Origin: Collybia mongolica
Taxonomy: Eukaryota > Basidiomycota > Agaricomycetes > Agaricales > Clitocybaceae
DNA: 64,000 nt
Assembly (NCBI GenBank): GCA_013420905.1
Contig: JAAXNY010000004.1
Coordinates: 1,178,001-1,242,000 of the forward strand
Direction of reading: 5' to 3'
The notes below the pieces were generated by a model, which made no database searches, was not told the origin of the DNA, and saw only the letters and a list, made by a program, of their open reading frames with translations. Below, piece by piece: positions 11,179 through 24,304 of the stretch (the stretch's first letter is position 1; each line of letters opens with the position of its first letter). A program made the position numbers and the translations under genes.

Positions 11179-13749
11179 TCAAAGAGTATAACTAAGTCGC
11201 CGTTAACACTAATCGGCAATGCGATGAATATTTTATAACTGACCGGAATAAAGGGCTTTCACTACCCATATCTTTGAACTCTTCCCTCCTGCTAGCGTCA
11301 ATTCCTTCACGCTCACACAGCGCATCCTTTTCCTTGTTGATTCGATTGTAATTCCACATAGTGATGACGCTCAGCACAATTCTAGAGGACGCCATAAAGT
11401 CAAGCAATGCAAAGAGGTGTCCTGACATCCTACGCACGAGAAACCCAGTGTTCCCATTGCTGTTCCATGTCCAATATAGAAGCGTTGTGGCGTCAAGTAG
11501 ATGAACGATGAACAGATTCTAAGGAGTATATGCGCATTGAGCACTAATCGTTTCACGAATGCATTGGCTCGACTCACCCGCCAAGGTTCCCCAGGCCGAT
11601 GACCATTGCAAGTGTGACACCTTGAAAATTTGGTTAGTTTTGGCATGTGTTGTGGTAATGCACTTTACCTTTCCGAACATCACCACCGGCAGCAGCGCCA
11701 GCCCAGGCAAGGTCCACCGCGATAGTAGGGTACACGCCCATTGTGGCAATCACAGCCCCAGCGTAACCAGCTCCTGGAGCTTCTTGGGTATATAACACGA
11801 GGAAGCCTATCATAGAGACAATCGAACATCCGATGATGAACGGCCCGCGGGCGTTATACTTGTCGGACAGAATGCCAACTGACAATTAGAATTAGCGTTC
11901 TACGTGGGTCGTGAAATAGGATGGCAGATTGCGCACTGGTGACGGTAGAGATACAGCCAGCAACGAAAATAGGGACAGTCAGCAGTTGAGCATGTGCAGC
12001 AGTATAACCTAATAGGATGAATCAGGGAAAGTTTCATCATGGATGATGCCAAAGGGAGTACCCAATTCTTTAACAATGGTGGGCGCGAACAGGGCGATCG
12101 CATAGACTGGAATCAGGATTCCTGTATGAAACTTTGTTAGGAATTAATTAATTATATTTACGTCGTGCATACCAATATAAATTCCCATTTGCATATAGGT
12201 CTTGTAGTCGTTCACAGCTTGCCATACAAACTTGCGGTCGTAGTGAGTGGCGAGCCCAATGCAATCATCCTTTAACATCCGAGCAACTGTCTCTTTTTCA
12301 GTCGTCGTCAAAAACGTTGCTGTTCCAGGGTACTAATACGTTATTAGTTAGTAATTCGTGTAGGGTGCTGAGCATGACTAGGAAGATCACATCATGCATG
12401 TAAAAGTATGATGCAAAAGCAACGATGACGGTGGCTACGGTTGAGGTTAAACATGGGTCTATCATATGAACAAGATAATTTTACCAATGCCTTCGATGCA
12501 AAACTGTAGATTGTGTCAGATCAGACCCCTGCCAACGTTTGATGCGTAACGCACAATCCATTGCCAACCATGAAGACCGGCTATCCCATCCATCTGTTCA
12601 ATGCCGTATCTGAATGAATTTGGCGTAAGATCCTTGCCCGATTTTACGTAGGTACTCACGCAAAGAGTCCACCAAAAGCCCCTAGCAAAGTTCTCATTAG
12701 TCAAACAGATTGCGATTACGACGTAATTCGCACCTGCGACAGTAGCAGCAGAGAAGAAAATCGCGATTCTCCTGGCGACATCACATCGTCTATACCAGAG
12801 GGACAGATAAAAGGTAATCTATGCCGGTTGTATATAAACACGGTGAATAATTAGTTGTCACGAAATACTGACCCCAGGAAACAGGCCGCCTTCTGCTAAA
12901 CCCAGAAAAAGGCGTGCACTAATCGTGAACAGTTAAAAAAAATCGTATGGTGTCTTGCAGATGTACTCACATAATCAAACCTTTGTATGTATTGCAAAGA
13001 CACATTAACGTCATAACAATCCCTAGAAATAGGTGTCGGCGCCTGACTTCCTTGAAAAGCATAAAACCCTTACCCCATGCAATCATAATCGAAGGGACTG
13101 TAATACATAGAAATCAGCACGATTCCAACTAGAATTATAAGATGATTTTACTCCAACGTGACGGCCGGAACAATTTGAGAGCAATATTCCTTAATCCTCA
13201 GATAAGAATGTTTCATGGGTGTCAGCTATTCCAGACTCACGAAGGGACTTCCGCGAAGGCATAAGTTAACTGGCTTTCGGGGTCAGCATTTCTACACGAT
13301 AAATTTAAAATACACATACAAAGAAGACAGCAGATATCTGTTCATAGAATAATGAACGTCAACGGTTTGCGTCTCGTGAAAAAAACATACGATATTGTAC
13401 TTCAGTCCATCCAAATGAACATCCGCCGCCATGCCGGCAATCTTCGCGTTACCTTTATGTATCTGATAAGCGACCGGGCATCGGTTCATATGACGTACTG
13501 ACCAATGTTGGCTCGATCCCTGCAGGGCGTTACATTAGATGCCTCCGACTTCAGCGAGTATTGAAAGGACACTCACAAGAAGGATAACAAGTAGAGCAAT
13601 GACACGAAAGGCAGGATATACCAGTCCATCTTGCGCAGGACCCGTGATATTTCTGCCTCGGATGCTGGTGGTCCCAAGTCCTCCTCATTGACAGTCTCGT
13701 TCAAAGTGTCTTCATAGGCCTTTTCATCCGGGATCTGGTAGGTCGCCAT
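11179..13749 (-). CDS. MFS transporter, allantoate/nicotinate permease type, copy 2
   Basis: Starts at the ATG at 13749 with a polar N-terminus leading to L-R-K-M-D-W-Y-I-L-P. The S-D-K-Y-N-A-R-G-P-F loop (about 11860-11830) is followed by membrane segments and a long cytosolic piece M-W-N-Y-N-R-I-N-K-E-K-D-A-L. The final exon gives F-R-Y-T-L-stop at 11179 after an intron of about 50 bases. Exon order, intron positions and most residues match copy 1, so this is a tandem duplicate. A role as plasma-membrane uptake carrier of the Dal5/Tna1 family is inferred from the family. Differences are scattered and conservative, suggesting both copies have been under selection. The substrate is unknown. 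Confidence 0.87.
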
Positions 13750-14346
13750 GGCTTGTGAGATATTAGGTGTCGGTTGAGGAAGGGCAGGAGGAACTGAACA
13801 AGACTCTCGGACGAAGAGCTTTTAATGCTCGCGCGGCAATCTTGTCGTAATGAAAAAGTTCCATGGAGATAGGAAGCACCAAAGATCCGCAACTGTGTAT
13901 AGTAAGGCTGCACATGCCCGAACACCGCGTGTTGAGAATTTCTTGGGCCTGAAAGTGGAGATACGTCTTGAAGCCTGTGACCAACGCGTTCACGAACCTG
14001 AGTTCAATGCTGTAGGTTTCATGTCGCGAATGGGGGTAATCATGATAAATTTGTACCCTGTACCATGGACCGAATCGGTGATAAGAAAGTCATGTGTGTG
14101 GAGAATTGGGATGGCTTGCAATTCAGAATGGACCGGACGAGGGATTGGAATAGCTAAGATATTTTTAGTGAAATTTCGTCTGATCGTGATCGAGTAGATG
14201 GAGAAACGATCAAAAGAATTAGGGGAAGATGCCTCAAGAATTTGACTAAAAATACCTCCGATGCTCTCCGAAATATCATCACGTAGGAAGTCGTCAAGAT
14301 ATATCCACATTTACTCATTATCTCAAATTCCAATTCAGTTTTACCA
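13750..14346. other. intergenic: MFS copy 2 promoter and topoisomerase III 3' flank
   Basis: The promoter-side blocks at 13881-13931 correspond to those of copy 1. The remainder shows open frames on both strands but nothing recognisable. Confidence 0.5.
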
Positions 14347-17300
14347 TCAATCAGGCGCACCGAATGCTGATTTTTTCTTGCCTGCTCCGCGCCCTCGCTT
14401 GCTTTGAGAAGTACTTCTACCCCTCCCTCTCTTTGTTCCGGAGCCACGACTTGAGAATGGCGTTACAGGGACGCTTTCATTTGGGCATGCTTCAGGGGCG
14501 CAGGCACAAATATTCGGTAAGAAGACGCCCAAGGAAACAAGATCAGTTAACAACGTACCATTGCTCCAATGACCTTCGGATCCGCATTTGAAGCAGGCAC
14601 CAGAAGCACCACCGGAAGACGCCTTCGTCGATCTTGCGGGACCACTGTTTGGGCATGCTAATTTCAAGATCGCTTTGTGTCAATAAACTTATGTTATTTT
14701 TTTAAAGGGATACCTGTGCTATAATGCCCCTCCTGCTGACATTTAAAACAAGTTCCGGATGTGGTATTCGACGAGAGGCCAAAGCTTCGAGAGCGTTTAT
14801 TGGCAGAACTAGTATCATTAGTGCATGCTAAGAGAGGTGTGGTAAGCGAACTGAAATGGTAGGCACAACACTGGACAAACCATTCGCCCAATGACCCTGT
14901 TGATTACACTGTAATTGATTGCGATCAGGTGTCGATATCAAATAGAGGCATCATAGATTACCTTAAAACATTCTCCAGGCGTCGCAGGGGACCCGGATGC
15001 ACCGGATGCAATGTCAGAAGATCTTATCCCCGTGATGGATCGCTGGGCTCCAGGTTGCGATGGTTCGTCGTCCCATTCAAAGAAGCCGCATGACGCATCC
15101 GGTCCATTTGGGCAACTCCAAAATTTCCTCCCTTGATTCAGCGTTTCCTTGGTCACTGTCCTTTGAACAGCAGCTTGGTTACATTTGCAAAGTCGGGATG
15201 TTTCAGCGGCGTCGCTGCTATTTTGCCTCTTATCACAGGGTCAGAACAACCGGCGTATTGTGATGAAAAGCAGGTAACGCACAGTCGAATAAGGTCTCTT
15301 TGCTGGTATCGATGGCGTCATTGGTGCCTTGAAATCTTCTTCCACCCATTTGAAAAAACCGCAGGCTCCACTATTTCCGCAGGTCCAAAACTGTTTGCCT
15401 TTGCTGGCCGTTTCCTTCATAACGGTTCGTTGAGTGGCGGGGACCTTGCAATCACACTGAACGCCAACTTCTCCTTGTGGCGTACCGGCGTTGGACCGAC
15501 TTGGAGCAGGCCTTGCGGGCTCTCGCGAAGGCCTAACCCGCGTGGAGGACGCTGACGCTCTTGACTGGTGCGCTCGAGGGGGAGGCGGTGGAGGCGGATT
15601 ATTGTCAAGATCTGAGGCGGGAGTTTTGTTCTGAGTAGGTGCACAACCTACACACGATTCCTACATACCATCATCAGAGCCCAAAGGTGGGGCTGCGCGA
15701 CTGCTCGGACGACCGGCACCTCTCCCTCGTGAAGGGGCAGCTCCTCTACTTCTTGGAGGTCGACCCATGCCACGTCCTCTACCACGAGGACCTGTGCCGC
15801 CGTTGCCACCAGGTCCTCCGGGGTCATCGCTATCGTCGTCGTTATTTCCACGATTTCCGTCCATGTATCGTCGAACGCTCTGGTCGGATGATATGAGCTC
15901 TTATCTCAAGGTCAACAGGAAAGCGACATACCCGAACAACTTTCTCAAACTCTCTCCGAGCAATTATAAACATTTCTTTGTACTGGTAAATAGTTTCTTC
16001 AAGCATATCAGCTTTGGTCTTTGTGCGCTCGCAAACCCGGACCATGCTACGTTCCGTCTGCCTTTCGTTAACTGATATGATGCACGTGTACATGATAAGA
16101 TGCACACTTACCTCTCGTCTGAGTTGAGGTTTGCTTAAGCACTTGTTTAAGCCAATTTGATCATATCCTTCGATCAAACCGATGCCTAGCTTGGAAGGGA
16201 TAAGATGCTTGGTAGCGCCATCCATCTTCTCGATAACGTAATCCCTGTCAATGATAGTCTGGATGTGCTGAGCAATTGTGGCGTCGGTGCCTATGATAGG
16301 AGATGATGTGAGAATGCAATTTGGAATGACTCCCTAACTAACCAATTCCATTCTTATCCATCAATGTGACAAGATCAGCCTCTGTCAGTAGGCTAGGCTT
16401 CGATGTTTTCCCTTCCCTAAGTTCACAGACGGAAGGCTGGAATTCCTCGCCTTCTTCGAAAGCAGGCACAACGTGTCCAACCCATTTATCATAGGGGTAA
16501 ACGAGAAGATAGTTTTTCTCATGAATAACCAGACCTACGGGAAGAATTAGCATTGAGGTGCGCGGCAGGAGAAGTATATATTTACCCGCCACATAGAATT
16601 GCTCATCCCCGCACTCAACGTCTACAGTGGTCTGTGATCCGACGGCATCCTTTGAGCAACACGCCAGGAATCGTCGCGTGATGAATTCATAAACTTTCTT
16701 TTCATCCCCGGCCAGATTTCCCGCGTGGGCGGTGGGATGAATGGGAGGGTGGGCCTTGTCATTGTTTTTGCCTTTTCTGGGTGGAGAATATCCTCCCTCG
16801 CCAAGGCTAGAATGAACAATCCAAAACTGAGAAATCCGACAAGAATCAACAGACATACGAGTTTGCAAAAGCTCCCCATGCAGCATCGGTAGTTTGTTTT
16901 TGTATCAAAGTGTGAAAATCGAATTGAGGATCAAATTGATCTGTTTCGGTACGAGGATAGGAAAGAAATCCCTGTTGGTAAAGTTTTTCTGCAATCTAAG
17001 GAGGAATTATAGTAATCATATGATTTAAATGGTAAACAAACCAACGTCAAGGACTTTCTTCGGAGCCAGTTTGAGCAGTCGCGAGCCAGCTTTCTGCAAC
17101 TCGACGGTGGTTAGCGGAAGCGGCTTCCTGTGAAATGGTGATTAATGGCTGTTCGTGGGCAGGATAAGACATCCCACCATTTCTTTGCCTCTTTAGTGAC
17201 TACTTTCGTGACGCGCGCCGCGGGCTTGGACAACACATGGCTGTATATAGATACCGCTGCATCTTCATCAAATAAATGCCCTCTCCTCCAGGTAAACACG

Positions 17301-18211
17301 GTCTCCTCTTCGCCTTGAGAAGGGGGGATCCGCGTCAAGGAGAGGTAGATGTACCAAAATGGTTCCGAAACAAAACTTTTGACAAGGTTCCACTTTTGGA
17401 CAACAAATCCGAGGGTGGGGAATTGGCAAGGGCCTTATAATCGTTAACAGGGATTACGACATGCAAGATAAATGCTAACCATAGGACACGATGTTCTTCC
17501 CTTCTGCCAGTTGACCGAAGCGAGCTTGGAGAGTCTGAGTTTGCATACGAGTGAAAGCAGCGCCGACCTTGAGATCGAGAATCATTCGCGCCTCTACAGC
17601 ATCCGCTTGTGCACGATCAAGCTCGACAGGGTGTTGTGCAGCATGGTGTATTTGCCTGGAGTCCAACATCCGGATAAACGTTGGTATATTTATGAACTAG
17701 CACGTACTGAGCGATAATAGCGCTGAAGCGTGCCCTTTTGATTACAATATTCTGCTTTGCTCGTCGACAAACGCGTACAATTTCAAGCCCAATATGTTCC
17801 CCTTCCCTATCGCAATCCGTCCAAATCATCAACGTGTCTGCACGTCTGGCTTGAGTGAGAAGGTTGGCTTCAATAGATTTCTTGTCCTTAACGATCGTAG
17901 TCTCAATTGCCGCGTCGAAGAGCTCAAAGGGGTCACATGAGCCCCATTTCCTATGAGTATCATAAAAGTCGTTTTCTGTCAAGTGCCCGACCACCGATGT
18001 AACAGTATATGAGGAATTTGTTTGAGGATAATTAAATTCATAGTTCTTGATGTATTGATTCCGGGTCGCATTCTACAATATTTGACGCGTCAATGGAGAT
18101 TTTCGCGGCTTCCAATCACAGGTTACTCACTGTTGTATACTGCCCTCCCGAGAGAATTTGACTTATGGACTTCGCGATCGAAGGTTTCTCAGCAACGCAG
18201 AGGACTCGCAT
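14347..18211 (-). CDS. TOP3: DNA topoisomerase III (type IA)
   Basis: Starts at the ATG at 18211: M-R-V-L-C-V-A-E-K-P-S-I-A-K begins the Toprim domain. The acidic metal site D-C-D-R-E-G-E-H-I-G sits near 17800-17835. The catalytic Tyr is in F-L-S-Y-P-R-T-E-T-D (codon at 16957-16959). The core continues through H-P-P-I-H-P-T and L-R-R-E. The tail is elaborate: a Gly/Arg/Pro-rich linker (about 15855-15665), two GRF zinc fingers (about 15440-15320 and 15210-15010; motifs F-W-T-C and F-W-S-C with C-G-F-F), then three CCHC zinc knuckles (about 14955-14840, 14760-14650 and 14615-14480), and a short basic end. It would act with a RecQ helicase and Rmi1 to unlink DNA and dissolve Holliday junctions in the nucleus. 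It shares a 219-base promoter region with UTP25. Confidence 0.93.
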
Positions 18212-18430
18212 GGAAGCCGAATTAGTTTTAAAATAATCAGTAGTTCCTACGGGAGGGAATACTCGTGGCTGAACGTCACGGTGAACTCGCTGAAGCCTGA
18301 GTCTGGAAGTCGGAGTCGGGAACCGGACAAACGGTATCCGAAGCTTTATTTGTTTGTTTACTCGTGTTGACTAAGAGCGTTACTTTTTTCGATTGAGGTA
18401 AGTACTTGAAGAGAACCAAGTGAAGGTCAG
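18212..18430. promoter_or_regulatory. divergent promoter region TOP3 / UTP25
   Basis: 219 bases separate the two ATGs. No clear TATA box; T-rich patches near 18385-18395. Both genes are housekeeping, which fits a shared TATA-less promoter. Confidence 0.4.
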
Positions 18431-20911
18431 ATGGACAAGTATAACGAGCCTACAACACGACTCTTGACCCTTCTGAACATATCTGCAACAAAGGCCGGAA
18501 AGCGAAAACGATCTGAATATGACTTCATCCCTGCCGCGAAACTCAACAAACGAAAATCTATCAAATTTGGAGATGAAACGGCTGCTATTGTAGAAGTCCC
18601 CCCTGTAGCAGTGGTGGAGGTCGACGAGGCTGTGATAACAGAGGAAACTTTAGATGATGCTGAGGCTGAAGGTGTGTAATTGATGCATCGAGTCATGGAG
18701 AGGCTTGACATCAACTCATAGAGACATCCGACTTATACGAGAGACATTTCGGTGTCAGTCCCTCGGTACTGTCGGAATCATCCAGGACTTCAGTAGATAA
18801 GCACATGTGGAAAACATCAAAGAAAAAGACCGGTAGCTTAGGGACAGCTGTAATCTCGATTCCCGATGGTGCAGAGTCCCTAGTACCCGATTCACCGCAG
18901 ATAGACGTATGTGCCCCTCGTTCTACGCACGTATTGGGATTTGACCTGTATTTCAGATTCTCGAACGATTAAGAACAACGTTCAGGTCACGTCAGACGAA
19001 AACTGCTCACGGTTTGTATATATTGTGCTCATCACGATGATCTCACCGTCATGCCCTTACAGAGCGTGTCAACCTGCAAAACGACCTATTGTCGACGCTC
19101 TCCACACGCCGAGACCTCTACCTTACCGCAACGCCCCTTGATTCTAGAAAAGCCGTCCGCGAAGCAATCGCCCTCCATACCCTCAACCACGTCACTAAGT
19201 AAGTGTCCTCCAATCTGGATACCACACTCCCTGATTTCTGCATATCGCAGAAAACGCCGCCGCGTGCTCAAAAACAACGAACGTCTCGCACACGCTGCGA
19301 AAACCAACCCCGGGGCTGAACCTCCCGAAGACGTACAGGACCAAGGCTTTACACGTCCCTCCGTCCTTTTCCTCCTGCCGTTCCGTTCCTCTGCCCTTGA
19401 CTGGTTTAGCGCCCTCACATCACATACACCCACTCCTGCATACCAAATCGAAAATCAAGCGCGCTTCGCATCCGAATACGGGCTTCCGCCCGGTGCAATT
19501 GACAAGCTTGTCACCGCGGAACCTGGGACGTACCCCCGCGACCATGTTGAGACTTTCAAAGGGAACGTTGATGACAACTTTCGGGTTGGCATCAAGTTGA
19601 CAAGGAAGAGTGTGAAGATGTTTGCGGAGTTTTATGGGTGCGATATCATCATGGCAAGTCCTCTCGGGTTAAGAAGATCCATTGAAAAGGAAAAGTGGGT
19701 AAATTCACGCCATGTCAATTCTATTGTCTTACCACAAATTCCAGAAACGCAGATTACCTTTCTTCAATTGAAATATTGGTTGTCGACCAGCTCGATGCAT
19801 TGACCATGCAGAACTGGGAACATGTCAAGGTAGATAGATATATATGTGCTGTCGGAGTTGACTATTAACCTTAACTGCTTCCTGAAATTCCAGTTTGTAG
19901 TTTCACATCTCAACAAATTACCAAAAGAATCACACGACACCGACTTTTCGCGGATAAAGCCTTGGTACCTGGATGGCCAGTAAGAGATTTCTATATGTAT
20001 TTTACTGCTTTCGATAATAACTACCATTTAGCTCAGCATACCTACGGCAATCTATTCTCCTGTCCGCCTTCGAGACTCCAGAAACGCGTTCGTTATACAA
20101 CACATCTCTGCAAAACGTTGCTGGGAAGATCAGGACAGAGAAACGCTGGCCAGCTGTGACTGTGCCTGAAGGGATCGAGCAAGTGCGTGATCAATTATAT
20201 TCCAGACTGTACACTTAACGTCCTTCCCAGAACTTTGTCCATTTCGATTGCACTAGCCCCAAGGACGAGGCTGATAAACGCTTTCACTACTTTACGACAC
20301 AGGTCTATGTTTCCGATATCATGGCCTTACCACCACTTAACGACATCGTTCCTTTTTGCAGTTGCTCCCGGCCATCTTAAGATCAGCAGTACAGCGCGAA
20401 AACACTACCATTTTCATCCCTTCTTCCTTCGACTTCATTCGGATACAAAACTACTTTAGAAAGCACTCAGGAGTCACATTCACTATCCTCTCAGAGTTCG
20501 TCAGCTTCTTTTTTAGATTCATTATATCAATTAACATATCTCCAGGTACTCAACTAACCAGGACATTTCCCGCGCCCGTCAAGCTTTTTTCCAGGGCAAA
20601 AAATCCTTCCTCCTTATAAGCGAGCGGTTCCAATTCTACAAAAGGTCTACTACATATCTCACCCCTGCACCTGTTTCCGCATGCTGATCTATTGTTCTAG
20701 ATATAAGATCAGAGGTATCCGTAACCTCATCTTCTACGGACCCCCAGACCACCCCCAATTTTTTACGGAACTCTTGTCATATCCATTCCTCGACGATGGT
20801 GTAGAGCCGTCAGATATTACATGCCGGGTACTTTACTCCAAGTATGATTGGTTCAGATTGGAGAGGATCGCGGGCACAGAGGGTGCAGTAGAGCTGATTA
20901 AAGCTAATTGA
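18431..20911 (+). CDS. UTP25: U3 snoRNA-associated protein 25 (DEAD-box-like, small-subunit processome)
   Basis: Starts at the ATG at 18431 with a short basic/acidic N-terminus, then several exons to a TGA at 20909. Recognised segments in order: [66 protein letters not shown]; the R-I-K-P-W-Y-L-D-G segment; P-S-S-F-D-F-I-R; and near the C-terminus [15 protein letters not shown]. This is the DUF1253/UTP25 family: helicase-like fold, with D-Q-L-D in place of the DEAD motif, needed for 18S rRNA processing in the nucleolus. A typical member is about 600-800 residues, which fits. No damage was noticed. Confidence 0.9.
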
Positions 20912-22817
20912 TCCTATGTATACTGCCGTGTATGTACCGAAGCAAAGGATGTACACTGAATGAAAACACGTCGCTACGCGTCTCAGCTCCCTAAATTCAT
21001 TGCCCGCCGCGTGCGCGAAAAGCGGCTGAGCGCACAGACGAGTTCTGCTGGCGTTTTTCGACATTCGTGTTTGATGACTGTATCGTAGGCCAGACACCAG
21101 ATGCATTCGGGTCGTAATTAGAGTTGACATCACATTTAGTCTAATATTGATGAATACTCTCAATCCTCTTACGGTTTGCAACGTTATCTAGGATATACAC
21201 TGGAGCGCTTGGCGCCGGCCCTGCTGTTGTATCAACACAGCCCTAGGGAATAGTTCATGGTGTTAGATCACAGTGGTAGTTGTGGACCTTGTATGCAAAC
21301 TCTTTGTCCCCGAACTACTTGCCTTCGGATTTTTTCGAGGCAAAGACAGGTCCATGATATGTGCCTGTGCCAAACCTTCGTTGAAGGCCAAAGGTCACAT
21401 TCCATGTTCCAATACTTCCGAAAATCGGGCCTTTTGAAGTATTTTCACGAGATTTTAGAATCAATCTTGTACCCTTCATCGAGAGTTATTCGGTGAGGTA
21501 AGTAAGGTGACGCGAAGACCACGAAATACGCACCGCAAAGGCATAGGTCGCCATGATGATCATGACACATTCTGTTTAATATTTGGCCATTCATGCAAGG
21601 CATCGATTTCTCACGTCGATGTTTCACATGCTGCAGCCGCAGGCAATAAACAAGATAAATACAGGCATTTCACGGTGGAAGACCCTATTTAGGACAACAA
21701 CAACCACCCCATTGATAGTCCTGTTCGTCCACGATGGAGCCGCCTATTTCTTCGTATCAGGAGTGAGGATTGGAGTTGGTGATGAAGAACACAGGGTGAC
21801 ATGAAGACTGTTTGCTAAAGAACGTTCTCAGGTTGGAAGGGATAGACAATTGTGAGGATTGGTCTTTTATGTTGCCTTCGGGAATGCCACAATAGGCAAG
21901 GCGGAGCTAGATCAGTGTGATCAGAGGTGAATTGAGGCAAGCAAGTCAAGTTCAACCGTCAACGGGGGGAACCAAGTATCAGTGCTGTGCCACGTCGTGG
22001 TTCCGGATTGGGAAGCGTTCCCCGACGGAATCGTTGAGAAATTGCAATCCGAGTCGATGCTGCTCGGGGATGTCCAAAATCCAAGACCACCGATTATAAA
22101 ATGAGAGGCTGAAGATGTCTTGCGCACATAACCTGGGTTGAATCAAGGGTTATGCTGACGTGAGTATTTCACAGATCATTTCTGATTCAGTATTAAGAGT
22201 CTTTTACCGATTGGATCAACGTATTTAACTCGTTGGTCTTACTATTTTCACGTTGTTTACTCCTCGAAACAGATCTCTGACCGCTATGGCTACAACGAAC
22301 AATCCAAACCAATCGACGTATGAAAACACTTTGCTTCATTGTCAACATCTATAACATATAGGATAATAATGTGGCTCACCTTGACAGAACTTGGAGTTGA
22401 ATAACGAGTGGGCAATCAACATACACTTTCAGCATGAAAAACATAAAGAAACAAAGCGAGGATGATTCCAGTCCAGATAAATACTTTCTGACACCGCTCC
22501 TTCTCAACCCAGACCTGCTCCGCGTTTAAAGCAAGGACCTTTTGTTCAGCGCAGTACAAACATTACACATGCCGTTCACTAACCCCCTGAGGCGGAAAAG
22601 CGCGCCACTATCTTGATTCCGTGATCTTGATTTGAAAGCTCAAGTGACATCCGCCAATGATGAAGGAGGATCGCACAATGCACAGACCAGATTTCCATGC
22701 ACCAGGTTTGTGCAGACCAACATCAGATACAGGAAGAGCACTGAACAATCCTACTCAACCTGAGGTATTTACCGCTTTGTTGAGATCAAGTTGGCTGCGT
22801 TTATGCAAATACACTAG
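20912..22817. other. gene-poor stretch 3' of UTP25
   Basis: No supported gene. Frames at 21257-21496 (plus), 21445-21627 and 21921-22127 (minus) have no family signature. On the minus strand a hydrophobic segment reads near 22500-22430 (W-T-G-I-I-L-A-L-F-L-Y-V-F), but its putative first exon at 22650 does not join in phase. Confidence 0.45.
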
Positions 22818-23274
22818 TCGGAATGGAAACTATGGAAGCTTGATGATCCATACCAAATAAAAGTGCCCAAGGATGAGCAGGCTATGCAGAACTGGGTCAA
22901 GTCCATGAAAGAATCAGGTGATGGAATGTGTCAAGATTGGATGGACCAGATTGACACATTGATCATATTTGTGCGTTCCCTCCCTCTCCGAAATTGTATA
23001 ATGTGGCAAATACTTAGTGTATCGCTCTAGACTGGACTTTTTTCTGCAATTGTTACTGCATTTACCATTGATTCCTACCGATGGCTCAAAAAAATTCAGG
23101 CCAACGGGTCTAAACCCAACTCTTGATGCAGACCTGACCCTACTATCCGATTTTATTGGTGGATTGAACGTCTCACGTAGGGATACTATTTCCAGAGGTA
23201 TTTCACCAGTCACAGACTCCGACGAAAACCCCCAAGCGGTTCAAGGCCTCGAGGGGCTTAAAGGGCTACACTGA
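22818..23274 (+). pseudogene. third DUF6535 relic, opposite orientation
   Basis: After an acceptor TAG at 22817 the frame reads W-K-L-W-K-L-D-D-P-Y-Q-I-K-V-P-K, then the Trp-containing segment and W-M-D-Q-I-D-T-L-I-I-F, ending at 22970. An intron (22971-23030) is followed by T-G-L-F-S-A-I-V-T-A-F-T-I-D-S-Y-R-W-L. This matches the copies at 1-353 and 1005-2211 exon for exon. The frame then breaks at a run of seven A near 23085, and the continuation (D-A-D-L-T-L-L-S-D-F-I-G-G-L-N) is in another frame. No later DUF6535 helices follow. It is therefore a truncated, frameshifted relic of the first two exons. Confidence 0.65.
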
Positions 23275-24304
23275 CAAGCATCGTGCGTCGAAAGCCGTAT
23301 ACCATGTCCCAGCCATTTCGCCTCGGAAAAGTGACTCTTGCTCTAAATTCACGGGCCTGGACCCCCTGGTCAGTCATGCGTACCACTTGCGGATACAAGA
23401 GACATTCACCCAGTTCTTGGGATGTAACGTCACCTCACCAACTCATCGATATTCAACCGATATACCGAGCTCTGGGCTAGATGCGCAGTTGGTGAAAGCG
23501 GTAAGACGAAAGACGACATGTGATGGAGAGTTAGTGATGATCTGTAGGAAGGTTTAGAAGTGCTCAGTCTTAAGGCCCATGAAGCCCACATTAAATGAGA
23601 TCCCGGTTCGTCAGGTTCTCTTCCAATTTTTCTAATTCTCATTTATTTACGCCCTTGCGCAACCTGTCTAATAGCTATTTCCACACACTTTGTATCACTA
23701 TATTCTCACTTACTTAAGACGGATCAACTGTCTAGCACTGCGTTCTCACTTCTCGTTCCCTGCCTCTTTCTAGGTTTCATGGAATGTTACCGTCAAGACG
23801 GTTTTGATATCCCGCTGGGTGGCTTGCTTGGGGAAATTCAAGGTGGATTACAAGGATGACTGACATTCAATTAAAGATCGAAACTGCGCGACGCACATTA
23901 TTGTTTCTTGTCTCTGAAAAGTCTTTGACGAAGCTCTCTAGACCTCACATCAGCTCTCGAACAGCAATCTCTCACGTTATTTGCACACTTTTTTTGTGAA
24001 TTATCTTGAGACAGAAGATCATTTCGAACGCCAGGATATTACTCTGTATTTCATATCGCTCCTTCGTAATTATCCGGATTAGAATCCATGTATCTCATCA
24101 TAGTGTCACCTACCTTTCGCAGTTATTATTGCCTCCTTAGCACCGATCATCCTCGCAGGGATGTCCGAGAATGGGAGATTACTCTTGCAGGTCGCTTCCC
24201 AGATGTAGCGTATTTGACTGTTGAGCCCGTTTGAAAAAGGTTTCATTGCATGATTAAGGTAATAAGGTAATATAATTATGTACGCAACGGTATTAAATGA
24301 AAGT
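23275..24304. other. intergenic, nothing recognised
   Basis: About 1 kb of AT- and CT-rich sequence with no frame of note. It is the 3' flank of the ABC transporter gene on the minus strand. Confidence 0.5.

Noticed and set aside
22423..22650. Possible two-exon tail-anchored gene on the minus strand (M-S-L-E-L-S start, hydrophobic end)
   Set aside because: The only plausible GT-AG intron joins the exons out of phase, so no coherent protein results.
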